From Ignavibacteriaceae bacterium (lineage in GTDB: Bacteria > Bacteroidota > Ignavibacteria > Ignavibacteriales > Ignavibacteriaceae), in assembly GCA_019912505.1 (NCBI GenBank), contig JAIOIM010000601.1, positions 1 through 6,366 on the forward strand: 6,366 nucleotides of DNA. Direction: 5' to 3'. Positions 1 to 5,332 of this stretch are shown here, piece by piece. Made by a program: the position numbers and the translations under genes. The number at the start of each line of letters is the position of its first letter. Position 1 is the first letter of the stretch. A model generated the notes under the pieces. The model was not told the origin of the DNA, searched no databases, and saw only the letters and a list, made by a program, of their open reading frames with translations.

Positions 1-530
1 AAGCAATGAAATATCATGCATACAAAGATATTGCACTTCCGATAGGAAGCGGTCAAACTATTTCGCAGCCATACACAGTTGCTTATATGACGCAGGCGTT
101 AAAATTAAAAACACCGAATTCAAAAGTTTTGGAAATCGGAACCGGAAGCGGTTATCAGGCTGCTATCCTTTTTAATATGGGGATGAAAGTTTACAGCATA
201 GAAAGACAATTTGATATTTATGATAAGACAAGAAAACTTTTAGATAAAAACGGGATTCGCATAAATACAAAATGCGGCGATGGAACGATCGGATGGGTTG
301 AACATGCCCCTTATGACGGCATCATTGTTACTGCCGGTTCTCCATCCGTTCCGGTATCGCTAAAAAAACAATTGGCAATTGGCGGGCGACTTGTAATACC
401 GGTCGGCGATAAAAATACACAAACGTTAAAAATTGTTACAAAAATAGATGAAGATAATTTTGAAATTGAAGATGTACCGCAATTTGCGTTCGTGCCGCTT
501 ATAGGAAGAGAAGGATGGGAACGAAAGTAG
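1..530 (+). CDS. pcm: Protein-L-isoaspartate O-methyltransferase, 5'-truncated by the window edge
   Basis: This enzyme uses S-adenosylmethionine to methylate L-isoaspartyl residues that arise in ageing proteins, starting their repair in the cytoplasm. Counting from the Met at position 6, residues 10-23 carry the family signature ALPIGSGQTISQPY, including the Thr-Ile-Ser active-site stretch. Residues 41-51 (VLEIGTGSGYQ) are SAM-binding motif I. SIER near residues 68-71 is the acidic post-I motif, YDGIIVTAGSP is the following strand, and GGRLVIPVGD is the late methyltransferase motif. Family members are usually about 205-220 residues; only 174 follow this Met, and the frame stays open to the window edge (GCA precedes the ATG). 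The KYHAYKD segment is normally internal, so the Met at 6 is probably not the start and roughly 35-45 N-terminal residues lie upstream. The 3' end overlaps miaA by 16 nt. Identification is firm; the true start is not visible. Confidence 0.93.
   Translation, partial: AMKYHAYKDIALPIGSGQTISQPYTVAYMTQALKLKTPNSKVLEIGTGSGYQAAILFNMGMKVYSIERQFDIYDKTRKLLDKNGIRINTKCGDGTIGWVEHAPYDGIIVTAGSPSVPVSLKKQLAIGGRLVIPVGDKNTQTLKIVTKIDEDNFEIEDVPQFAFVPLIGREGWERK
503..508 (+). promoter_or_regulatory. Ribosome binding site of miaA inside pcm
   Basis: AGGAAG lies 6 nt before the ATG at 515 and within the pcm coding sequence. It supports the overlapping start of miaA and implies translation from a pcm-miaA message. Confidence 0.6.
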
Positions 531-1453
531 TAGTTATCGTTGGACCAACCTGCTCCGGTAAAACAGATATAAGTCTTAAAATTGCAAAACAAATTCCGGT
601 TGAAATTATTTCTGCCGACAGCCGACAGTTTTATAAATATTTAGATATCGGCACAGCAAAACCATCTGCAGCAGATCTCCAAAATGTGAAACATCATTTT
701 ATTGATGAATTTGATCCTTACGAGGAATATAATGTAAGCAGATTTGAAAAAGATGCATTAAAGTTAATCGATACTGTTTTTAATAAAGGAAATATTCCAT
801 TAGTAGTTGGTGGCTCCGGTTTATATATAAAAAGTTTGATTGACGGTATTTTTGATACCGTTGATACGGATGAAAATTACAGACAGGAATTACTTCAACT
901 TAAAAATAAATTTGGTAATCCGTTTTTGTACGAACAACTCGTTAAAGTCGACCCGGAGAGCGCAGCCGAAATGCTGCCGCAGAATTGGAAACGAATTATG
1001 CGCGCGCTGGAGGTTTATCACCTTACGGGCAAAACAATAAAGGAACATCAAAAAAATCATAAGCGGGAAGTTGAGGTAAGTTTTGTGCAATACGGGTTAA
1101 AGTGGGAGCGAGAAATTTTGTATAAAAACATTGAACAGCGTGTTGATGAGATGATAAAAACGGGATTAGTTGATGAGGTAAAAAAACTTTTAAGTAAAGG
1201 TTATGATAAGAATCTTAACTCGTTAAACACAGTAGGTTATAAAGAAATCATTTCCTATATTGACGGAGAAATTACTATTGAACGGGCAGTTGAATTGATA
1301 AAAAGAAACACCCGCCGATATGCAAAACGCCAGATGACCTGGTTTAACGGCGATAATAGAATTAATTGGCTCGATGTTTCTTCTAAAAATGATATAGATA
1401 TAGCTGCTGAAAAAATAATTAGTATTGAGGGATTTTATGAAAGAAAAAATTAA
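515..1453 (+). CDS. miaA: tRNA dimethylallyltransferase (tRNA delta(2)-isopentenylpyrophosphate transferase)
   Basis: MiaA transfers a dimethylallyl group from DMAPP to N6 of adenosine 37 in tRNAs that read codons beginning with U, the first step toward ms2i6A. The 312-residue length is normal for the family. Visible motifs are the P-loop GPTCSGKT at residues 10-17, SADSRQFYK with the catalytic Asp at 35, DIGTAKP at 44-50, KHHFID at 59-64, VGGSGLYI at about 98-105, NWKRIMRALEVYHLTGK in the middle, and NTRRYAKRQMTWF near the C-terminus, which contacts tRNA. The ATG at 515 lies inside the end of pcm and is preceded by an AGGAAG ribosome binding site at 503-508. The first residues lead directly into the P-loop strand, as in other family members. 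The 3' end overlaps the next gene by 17 nt, so translation of the three genes is probably coupled. No key residue is missing. Confidence 0.97.
   Translation: MGTKVVVIVGPTCSGKTDISLKIAKQIPVEIISADSRQFYKYLDIGTAKPSAADLQNVKHHFIDEFDPYEEYNVSRFEKDALKLIDTVFNKGNIPLVVGGSGLYIKSLIDGIFDTVDTDENYRQELLQLKNKFGNPFLYEQLVKVDPESAAEMLPQNWKRIMRALEVYHLTGKTIKEHQKNHKREVEVSFVQYGLKWEREILYKNIEQRVDEMIKTGLVDEVKKLLSKGYDKNLNSLNTVGYKEIISYIDGEITIERAVELIKRNTRRYAKRQMTWFNGDNRINWLDVSSKNDIDIAAEKIISIEGFYERKN
1427..1431 (+). promoter_or_regulatory. Ribosome binding site deciding the AtuA-family start
   Basis: GAGGG lies 5 nt upstream of the ATG at 1437 and inside the last codons of miaA. It favours 1437 over the in-frame TTG at 1425, which this site would overlap. 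Confidence 0.7.
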
Positions 1454-2804
1454 AATTGCATCAGGTCAGGGGTTTTGGGGCGATTTAATTGATGCCCCCT
1501 ACCACCAAGTGATGAAAGGTGAAATTGATTATCTCGTTATGGATTACCTCGCCGAAGTAACGATGTCAATCTTGCAAAAACAAAAAATTAAAAATCCTAA
1601 ATTTGGATATGCCCGAGACATCCCGCAATTGATGCGGCGAATACTGCCAACATGTAAAGAAAAAAATATTAAAGTAATTACAAACGGCGGCGGTGTAAAT
1701 CCAATTGCCTGCGCAGAGGCTGTTATTGAAGTTGCAAAAGAACTTGGTATTAATCAATTAAAAGTCGGTGTAGTTCTTGGTGATGATATTAAAGATTCTC
1801 TTGACGATATTATTGCACAGGGAGCCGAACTAAATAATATGGAAACCGACGAATCAATTTTAACAATAAAAGACAAGCTTTTAAGTGTCAATGTTTATTT
1901 CGGGGCGTTCCCAATTGTGGAAGCGTTAGAAAAAGGGGCGGATGTTGTAATTACCGGACGCACTACAGATACTGGTTTAACCTTAGCCCCGATGATTTAT
2001 GAATTTGGGTGGGATAAAAATAATTACAATCTTCTTTCTGCGGGAACTGTAGCCGGACATATTCTTGAATGCGGTGCCCAGGCTAGCGGCGGTAACTTTT
2101 TGGGTGATTGGGAATCGATAGAAAATTTTGCCGAAATTGGTTTCCCTATTGCAGAAGCGTATCCGGACGGTACTGTAATTATTACCAAACATGAAGGAAC
2201 GGGTGGTCGTGTGTCTTTCGAAACGGTTGCCGAACAGTTAGTTTACGAAATCGGCGATCCAAAAAATTATATTACACCCGATTGTGTAGCCGACTTTACA
2301 TCAATAAAATTAGAAGACCTTGGAAATAATCGTGTAAAAATGTTTAATGTTTCAGGCGCAAAAGAAACCGAATTTTACAAAGTTTCGTGTTCTTATTTTT
2401 ATGGCTATTCTGCATCGGGCAGTTTAACATATTCATGGCCAAAAGCTTTAACCAAGGCAAAGGCTGCCGAACAAATTTTAAGAAAGCGTCTAGAATTGCT
2501 GGACCTTAGTTTTGAAGAAATACGCGCAGAGTTTATCGGTTATAATGCCACTCATGAAACTCTTGCAAGAAAAATTGACGAAGATAATATAAACGAAGTT
2601 ATGCTCCGGTTTTCTGTTCGTTCAACAAATTTCGAATCTGTTGAAAGATTCGGAAAAGAAATTGCACCGCTAATATTAACAGGTTTACCTGCTGTTACAG
2701 GTTTTGCAGGAGGACGCCCAAAGCCTAGCGAGGTGGTTGCGTATTGGCCCGCGCTAATGCCCAAAACGCTTGTTAAACCAGTAGTAAAAATAATAGAGGT
2801 TTGA
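1437..2804 (+). CDS. Acyclic terpene utilisation AtuA-family protein (DUF1446), N-terminal-domain-only form
   Basis: The protein belongs to the AtuA family (Pfam PF07287), named after a pseudomonad gene needed for growth on acyclic terpenes such as citronellol. The biochemical reaction is not established, so no substrate should be assumed here. Visible blocks, numbered from the ATG at 1437, are GQGFWGD (10-16), LVMDYLAEVTMSIL, NGGGVNP (83-89), VVLGDD, VYFGAFPIVEALEKGADVV leading into GRTTDTG (174-180), AGHILECGAQASGGNF, TKHEGTGGRVS and, near the end, AGGRPKPSEVVAYWPALMP. A TTG at 1425 also opens the frame. The ATG at 1437 is preferred because GAGGG at 1427-1431 sits 5 nt before it and would overlap the TTG start. 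This gives 455 residues. The gene overlaps miaA by 17 nt and is followed after one base by a gene for the domain that forms the C-terminus of longer AtuA proteins. No signal peptide or membrane segment is evident, so it is presumably cytoplasmic. Confidence 0.88.
   Translation: MKEKIKIASGQGFWGDLIDAPYHQVMKGEIDYLVMDYLAEVTMSILQKQKIKNPKFGYARDIPQLMRRILPTCKEKNIKVITNGGGVNPIACAEAVIEVAKELGINQLKVGVVLGDDIKDSLDDIIAQGAELNNMETDESILTIKDKLLSVNVYFGAFPIVEALEKGADVVITGRTTDTGLTLAPMIYEFGWDKNNYNLLSAGTVAGHILECGAQASGGNFLGDWESIENFAEIGFPIAEAYPDGTVIITKHEGTGGRVSFETVAEQLVYEIGDPKNYITPDCVADFTSIKLEDLGNNRVKMFNVSGAKETEFYKVSCSYFYGYSASGSLTYSWPKALTKAKAAEQILRKRLELLDLSFEEIRAEFIGYNATHETLARKIDEDNINEVMLRFSVRSTNFESVERFGKEIAPLILTGLPAVTGFAGGRPKPSEVVAYWPALMPKTLVKPVVKIIEV
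2795..2800 (+). promoter_or_regulatory. Ribosome binding site of the small AtuA-like gene
   Basis: AGAGGT sits 5 nt before the ATG at 2806 and overlaps the final codons of the upstream AtuA-family gene, supporting coupled translation of the pair. Confidence 0.6.
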
Positions 2805-2805
2805 T

Positions 2806-3120
2806 ATGAAAATTAAATTAATAGATATTTGTCACGGTCGCAGCGGCGATAAAGGCGATGCCGCTAATGTTGGTATTATAGCTAACGATGATGATGGTTA
2901 CGAAATAATAAAAAAATATTTAACTGCCGAGAGAGTTAAAAAACATTTCGAGGGTATATGTTTCGGTAAAGTTGAAAGATATGACTTGCCTAATTTACGG
3001 GCGTTAAATTTTTTATTACATAATACTTTAGGCGGCGGCGGAACAATTTCACTAAAACATGACGCACAGGGGAAGACGCTTGCTGCGGCTCTGCTTCGTA
3101 TGGAAATTGAGATAGACTAA
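2806..3120 (+). CDS. AtuA-like C-terminal (ferredoxin-fold) domain protein, stand-alone
   Basis: This 104-residue protein matches the small domain found at the C-terminus of full-length AtuA proteins. The hallmark is ICHGRSGDKGDAANVGIIA at residues 8-26; GRSGDKGD-AN-G is highly characteristic of the domain. It continues with LPNLRALNFLLHNTLGGGGTIS and a hydrophobic C-terminal stretch (LAAALLRMEI) typical of the domain end. The gene starts one base after the stop of the large AtuA-family gene, behind an AGAGGT ribosome binding site at 2795-2800 with 5 nt spacing. The two products are therefore probably made in similar amounts and form a complex replacing the single fused chain. The reaction is unknown. 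Only soluble-type sequence is seen. Confidence in the family is good; the role is inference from context. Confidence 0.85.
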   Translation: MKIKLIDICHGRSGDKGDAANVGIIANDDDGYEIIKKYLTAERVKKHFEGICFGKVERYDLPNLRALNFLLHNTLGGGGTISLKHDAQGKTLAAALLRMEIEID

Positions 3121-3156
3121 TAACCCGCGTTAGAAAAATTTTATCAACTATTTATT

Positions 3157-3164
3157 TAAATTTG
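3157..3164 (+). promoter_or_regulatory. Possible -7 promoter box upstream of prfB
   Basis: TAAATTTG matches the TAnnTTTG -7 consensus of Bacteroidota housekeeping promoters, and it lies in the 68-bp AT-rich gap between the AtuA pair and prfB. No TTG is present at the expected -33 distance. In sequence this AT-rich an 8-mer match can easily be chance, and prfB may instead be transcribed by read-through from the operon upstream. Confidence 0.25.
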
Positions 3165-3188
3165 AAATAAAAATTTTTTAGGATAATT

Positions 3189-4290
3189 ATGTACGAGAAT
3201 GAACTAAGACAATTAAAAGAATATAAAGTTAGAATCGATCAGCTGCGAGGTTATCTTTGACGTAGATAACAAAGACGCAAAAATTAGAGACCTTCAGCAT
3301 AAAGTTACAGAGCCTGGTTTTTGGGATGACCAGATGGGAGCGCAAAAAATTCTACAGGAAGTAAAAGAACTCGAAGACTGGGTAAACCTCTGGAAAAATC
3401 TTGACAAAAAACATATAAGTGTTGATGAATTTATTCAGCTTGCTCAAATGGAAGACGATGATTCATTAACCGGCGAAATTGAAACCGAAGTAAAACTGCT
3501 TGAAGAAGCAATTGAAAACGCCGAGTTTAAAAATATGCTCAGCGGTAAAGATGATAACCGCAATTGCATTTTAACAATTCATTCGGGTGCTGGTGGAACC
3601 GAGGCGCAGGACTGGGCTGATATGATTTTTAGAATGTACCTGCGCTGGGGTGAACAAAATAATTTTAAAATGAACATTCTCGATATTCTTGAAGGCGATG
3701 GAGCAGGTATAAAAAGTGCTTCAATTGAAGTTGAAGGTGAGTTTGCATACGGTTATCTAAAGGCTGAAAATGGAGTTCACCGGCTTGTTCGCATTTCCCC
3801 TTTTGATGCCAACAAAAGACGGCACACATCTTTTGCTTCTGTGTTTGTTTACCCCGAAGTAGATGACACGATTTCAATTGAAATTAATCCTGCTGATTTG
3901 AGAGTTGATACATATCGTTCCGGTGGAAAAGGGGGGCAAAATGTTAACAAGGTGGAAACCGCAGTTCGTTATACGCACATTCCTACCGGTGTGGTTGCAG
4001 CGTGCCAGACCGAGCGGTCGCAGCTTCAGAACCGGCAGAACGCTATGAAAATGTTAAAGGCAAAACTGTATCAACTCGAACTTGAGAAACAGGAAGCGGA
4101 ACTCGATGAAGTTGAAAAAGGTAAAATGAAAATTGAATGGGGAAGTCAAATAAGGTCGTATGTTTTTCATCCTTACAATATGGTAAAGGACCACCGTACC
4201 GATGAAGAAACGAGCGATGTTCAGGGAGTAATGGACGGCAACACTAACAGATTTATAAAAGCGTTTCTGTTAAAGTTTAGCCAAAATTAG
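3189..4290 (+). CDS. prfB: Peptide chain release factor 2, made by programmed +1 frameshift
   Basis: RF2 recognises UGA and UAA stop codons in the ribosomal A site and triggers hydrolysis of the finished peptide. The gene has two parts. From the ATG at 3189, 23 codons (MYENELRQLKEYK to RGYL) run to an in-frame TGA at 3258-3260. After skipping the T at 3258, reading resumes with GAC at 3259 in the +1 frame and continues 343 residues to the TAA ending at 4290. The joined protein is 366 residues, almost the same as the 365 of E. coli RF2. The join gives RGYL-DVDNKDAKI and, further on, TEPGFWDD, all typical of RF2. SPF at residues 203-205 (3796-3804) is the stop-codon-reading tripeptide specific for RF2, and GGQ at 248-250 (3931-3939) is the catalytic motif. 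The gene begins 68 nt after the AtuA pair and converges on the - strand gene at 4454-5059. A weak AGGA at 3180-3183 precedes the ATG. The methionine at 3334 is internal and is not a start. Confidence 0.97.
3247..3261 (+). promoter_or_regulatory. prfB programmed +1 frameshift site
   Basis: GAGGT (3247-3251) acts as an internal Shine-Dalgarno element. TAT, the slippery CTT (3255-3257), the in-frame TGA (3258-3260) and a following C complete the site, CTTTGAC. The spacing of 3 nt between the Shine-Dalgarno-like element and CTT equals that of the E. coli site. When RF2 is scarce, termination at TGA is slow, the tRNA on CTT slips forward by one base onto TTT, and GAC is read next. This makes RF2 synthesis self-limiting. 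The mechanism is known from E. coli; its operation here is inferred from the conserved layout and from the exact agreement of the two frames. Confidence 0.95.
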
Positions 4291-4336
4291 TTGATCTATT
4301 TACACGCCTTATAATAAGAATAATCCCCTCGCAAGA

Positions 4337-4361
4337 TATTAGAGAAAATTAATCTCTAATA
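4337..4361. repeat. Perfect 9-bp inverted repeat (stem-loop) between convergent genes, possible terminator
   Basis: TATTAGAGA (4337-4345) and TCTCTAATA (4353-4361) are exact reverse complements around a 7-nt loop. The position, 46 nt past the prfB stop and 92 nt past the stop of the convergent - strand gene, suits a transcription end for one or both. It is not a textbook intrinsic terminator: the stem is AT-rich and neither strand has a T-run directly after it. An A-run at 4373-4381 reads as T-rich on the - strand but lies before the stem in that direction. Weaker outer arms, CCCCTCGC (4325-4332) and GCGATGAGG (4382-4390), could pair imperfectly around it. Confidence 0.5.
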
Positions 4362-4453
4362 AGTAAATTTTATAAAAAAAAGCGATGAGGAATATTACTA
4401 ACCATTATTTTCGCAATCGGTTTTCTGTTTACCAAAGTATGGTCATTCAATTT

Positions 4454-5059
4454 TTAAGGAACGAGCAACTGCTCTTGCCACTCATTATCTTTTACAATGT
4501 ACAATAACCTTATCGGCATTTCATCTCCCTTTTTAGTATCCATCCAAATTTCAATTTCGGTTGGAACAAGGTAAACCCCTTTTACATGATCCGGCAGTGC
4601 TAAATTGGGATTGTCTTTGTATGTCTCCGTTATAAAAATCATGTTTTCATAAAATTTTTTTTCATCGAACTGCTTGGAACTCTGATCTAAAAACATTGAG
4701 TGGAAGTAATCCAATTTTTTAAATCTTAGCGGTACTTGTGTCCAGTATTTTTCAGCTATCCTCTTTTCTGCCATAAAAAAAGCTCCGCAAAACCGAGCTT
4801 GCATAGAAACAGAAGGGAGATAAATAAGTGCCTCGTAAGATGCGCTTGATGTTAACTGTTCCCATTTTGGGCTTGTGTCGTTTATTAACAGGAACAAAGC
4901 TCCATCAACTAAATCATAAAGTTGCATAGCTCTTACGTGTGGACTTTTATCGTACTGTGTAGTAGCAAGAAAACAAGTTCCATGGAGCGGGTCGCCTTTA
5001 TGGTTGGCAAGTTTTTTGGCTTCGATAATTTTTTCAACAGGATTTACCTGGCTTCTCAT
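4454..5059 (-). CDS. Pyridoxamine 5'-phosphate oxidase-like FMN-binding split-barrel protein, divergent
   Basis: The 201-residue protein resembles pyridoxamine/pyridoxine phosphate oxidase (PdxH) over most of its length. PdxH oxidises PNP or PMP to PLP using FMN. FLATTQYDKSPHVRAMQLYDLVDG-LFLLINDTSPKWEQL matches the first flavin-barrel strands, with the Lys of the FMN-binding S-K block retained. ALIYLPSVSMQARFCGAF corresponds to the PdxH RQVRVEG region, and EKYWTQVPLRFKK to its YF-RP segment. The end, VYLVPTEIEIWMDTKKGDEMPIRLLY and W-EQLLVP, follows the PdxH C-terminal pattern. The PdxH RLHDR substrate-binding motif is replaced by EMPIR, keeping only the last Arg, and RQVR is SMQAR. It may therefore be a PNPOx-superfamily protein with another substrate or flavin use rather than a true PdxH. 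The ATG at 5059 has only a weak purine-rich leader. The gene stands alone, convergent with prfB and divergent from acs. Confidence 0.75.
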   Translation of the reverse strand: MRSQVNPVEKIIEAKKLANHKGDPLHGTCFLATTQYDKSPHVRAMQLYDLVDGALFLLINDTSPKWEQLTSSASYEALIYLPSVSMQARFCGAFFMAEKRIAEKYWTQVPLRFKKLDYFHSMFLDQSSKQFDEKKFYENMIFITETYKDNPNLALPDHVKGVYLVPTEIEIWMDTKKGDEMPIRLLYIVKDNEWQEQLLVP

Positions 5060-5196
5060 AATTTTTAATCCGTTTTTAAAAAATAGTTTATATAATCTTC
5101 TTAAAAATCTACCTTCTTATCTGCTAATATCTGTTTTAATTTTAATTATAGCAAATTCATTTTGAGATGATATAAATAAGTAGCTTAGTTATCCGG

Positions 5197-5225
5197 TTGC
5201 AAAATGATGTAAACTAAATAATAAT
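5197..5225 (+). promoter_or_regulatory. Possible acs promoter
   Basis: TTGCAA at 5197-5202 (4 of 6 to TTGACA) and AATAAT at 5220-5225 (5 of 6 to TATAAT) are 17 nt apart. This would give a leader of about 100 nt before acs. The match is weak and the sequence AT-rich. Confidence 0.25.
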
Positions 5226-5320
5226 TTTTAATGGTAATTAATGTTGATTATTATTTGTTGATGTTTTAACTTTTAACCCGAAATCAAGCATTGCTTAATT
5301 TGTTATTTTTTCAACCATTA

Positions 5321-5327
5321 AAGGAGA
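5321..5327 (+). promoter_or_regulatory. Strong ribosome binding site of acs
   Basis: AAGGAGA lies 5 nt before the ATG at 5333. It is the best Shine-Dalgarno match in the window and fixes the start of acs. Confidence 0.85.
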
Positions 5328-5332
5328 CGTTC

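Larger units (their letters stand above)
5060..5332. other. Divergent AT-rich intergenic region without a recognisable gene
   Basis: This 273-bp region separates the divergent PNPOx-like gene and acs and must hold both promoters. No open frame with a convincing start and no RNA gene is visible. A sigma70-like pair, TTGCAA (5197-5202) and AATAAT (5220-5225) with 17-nt spacing, points toward acs. An odd-centred palindrome, AAGCA-T-TGCTT (5286-5296), lies 36 nt before the acs start codon. Both could be chance matches in such AT-rich sequence. Confidence 0.5.

Noticed and set aside
311..592. 93-codon - strand reading frame across the pcm/miaA junction
   Set aside because: It is antisense to two confidently identified genes and has no recognisable motifs.
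840..1090. Two 66-codon frames, one on each strand, within miaA
   Set aside because: Both are out-of-frame shadows of miaA, whose own frame is fully conserved here.
1425..1436. TTG start for the AtuA-family protein
   Set aside because: The ATG at 1437 has a well-spaced GAGGG ribosome binding site that would overlap the TTG, and the extra residues add nothing conserved.
3258..3260. TGA as an inactivating nonsense or frameshift mutation in prfB
   Set aside because: It lies at the conserved recoding position with CTT before it, C after it and a Shine-Dalgarno-like element at the right spacing, so it is regulatory.
3665..3877. 70-codon - strand reading frame within prfB
   Set aside because: It is antisense to the conserved RF2 core that includes the SPF motif.
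3334..4290. RF2 as a 318-residue protein starting at 3334
   Set aside because: The same frame runs upstream with clear RF2 sequence (TEPGFWDD) to the frameshift at 3258; the Met at 3334 is internal.
4385..4507. 40-codon + strand reading frame starting MRNITNHYF
   Set aside because: It runs antisense into the 3' end of the PNPOx-like gene, has no convincing ribosome binding site and shows no recognisable motif.
5087..5096. TATATAAT-like sequence as a promoter for either divergent gene
   Set aside because: No partner -35 element is seen at a suitable distance and the surroundings are uniformly AT-rich.
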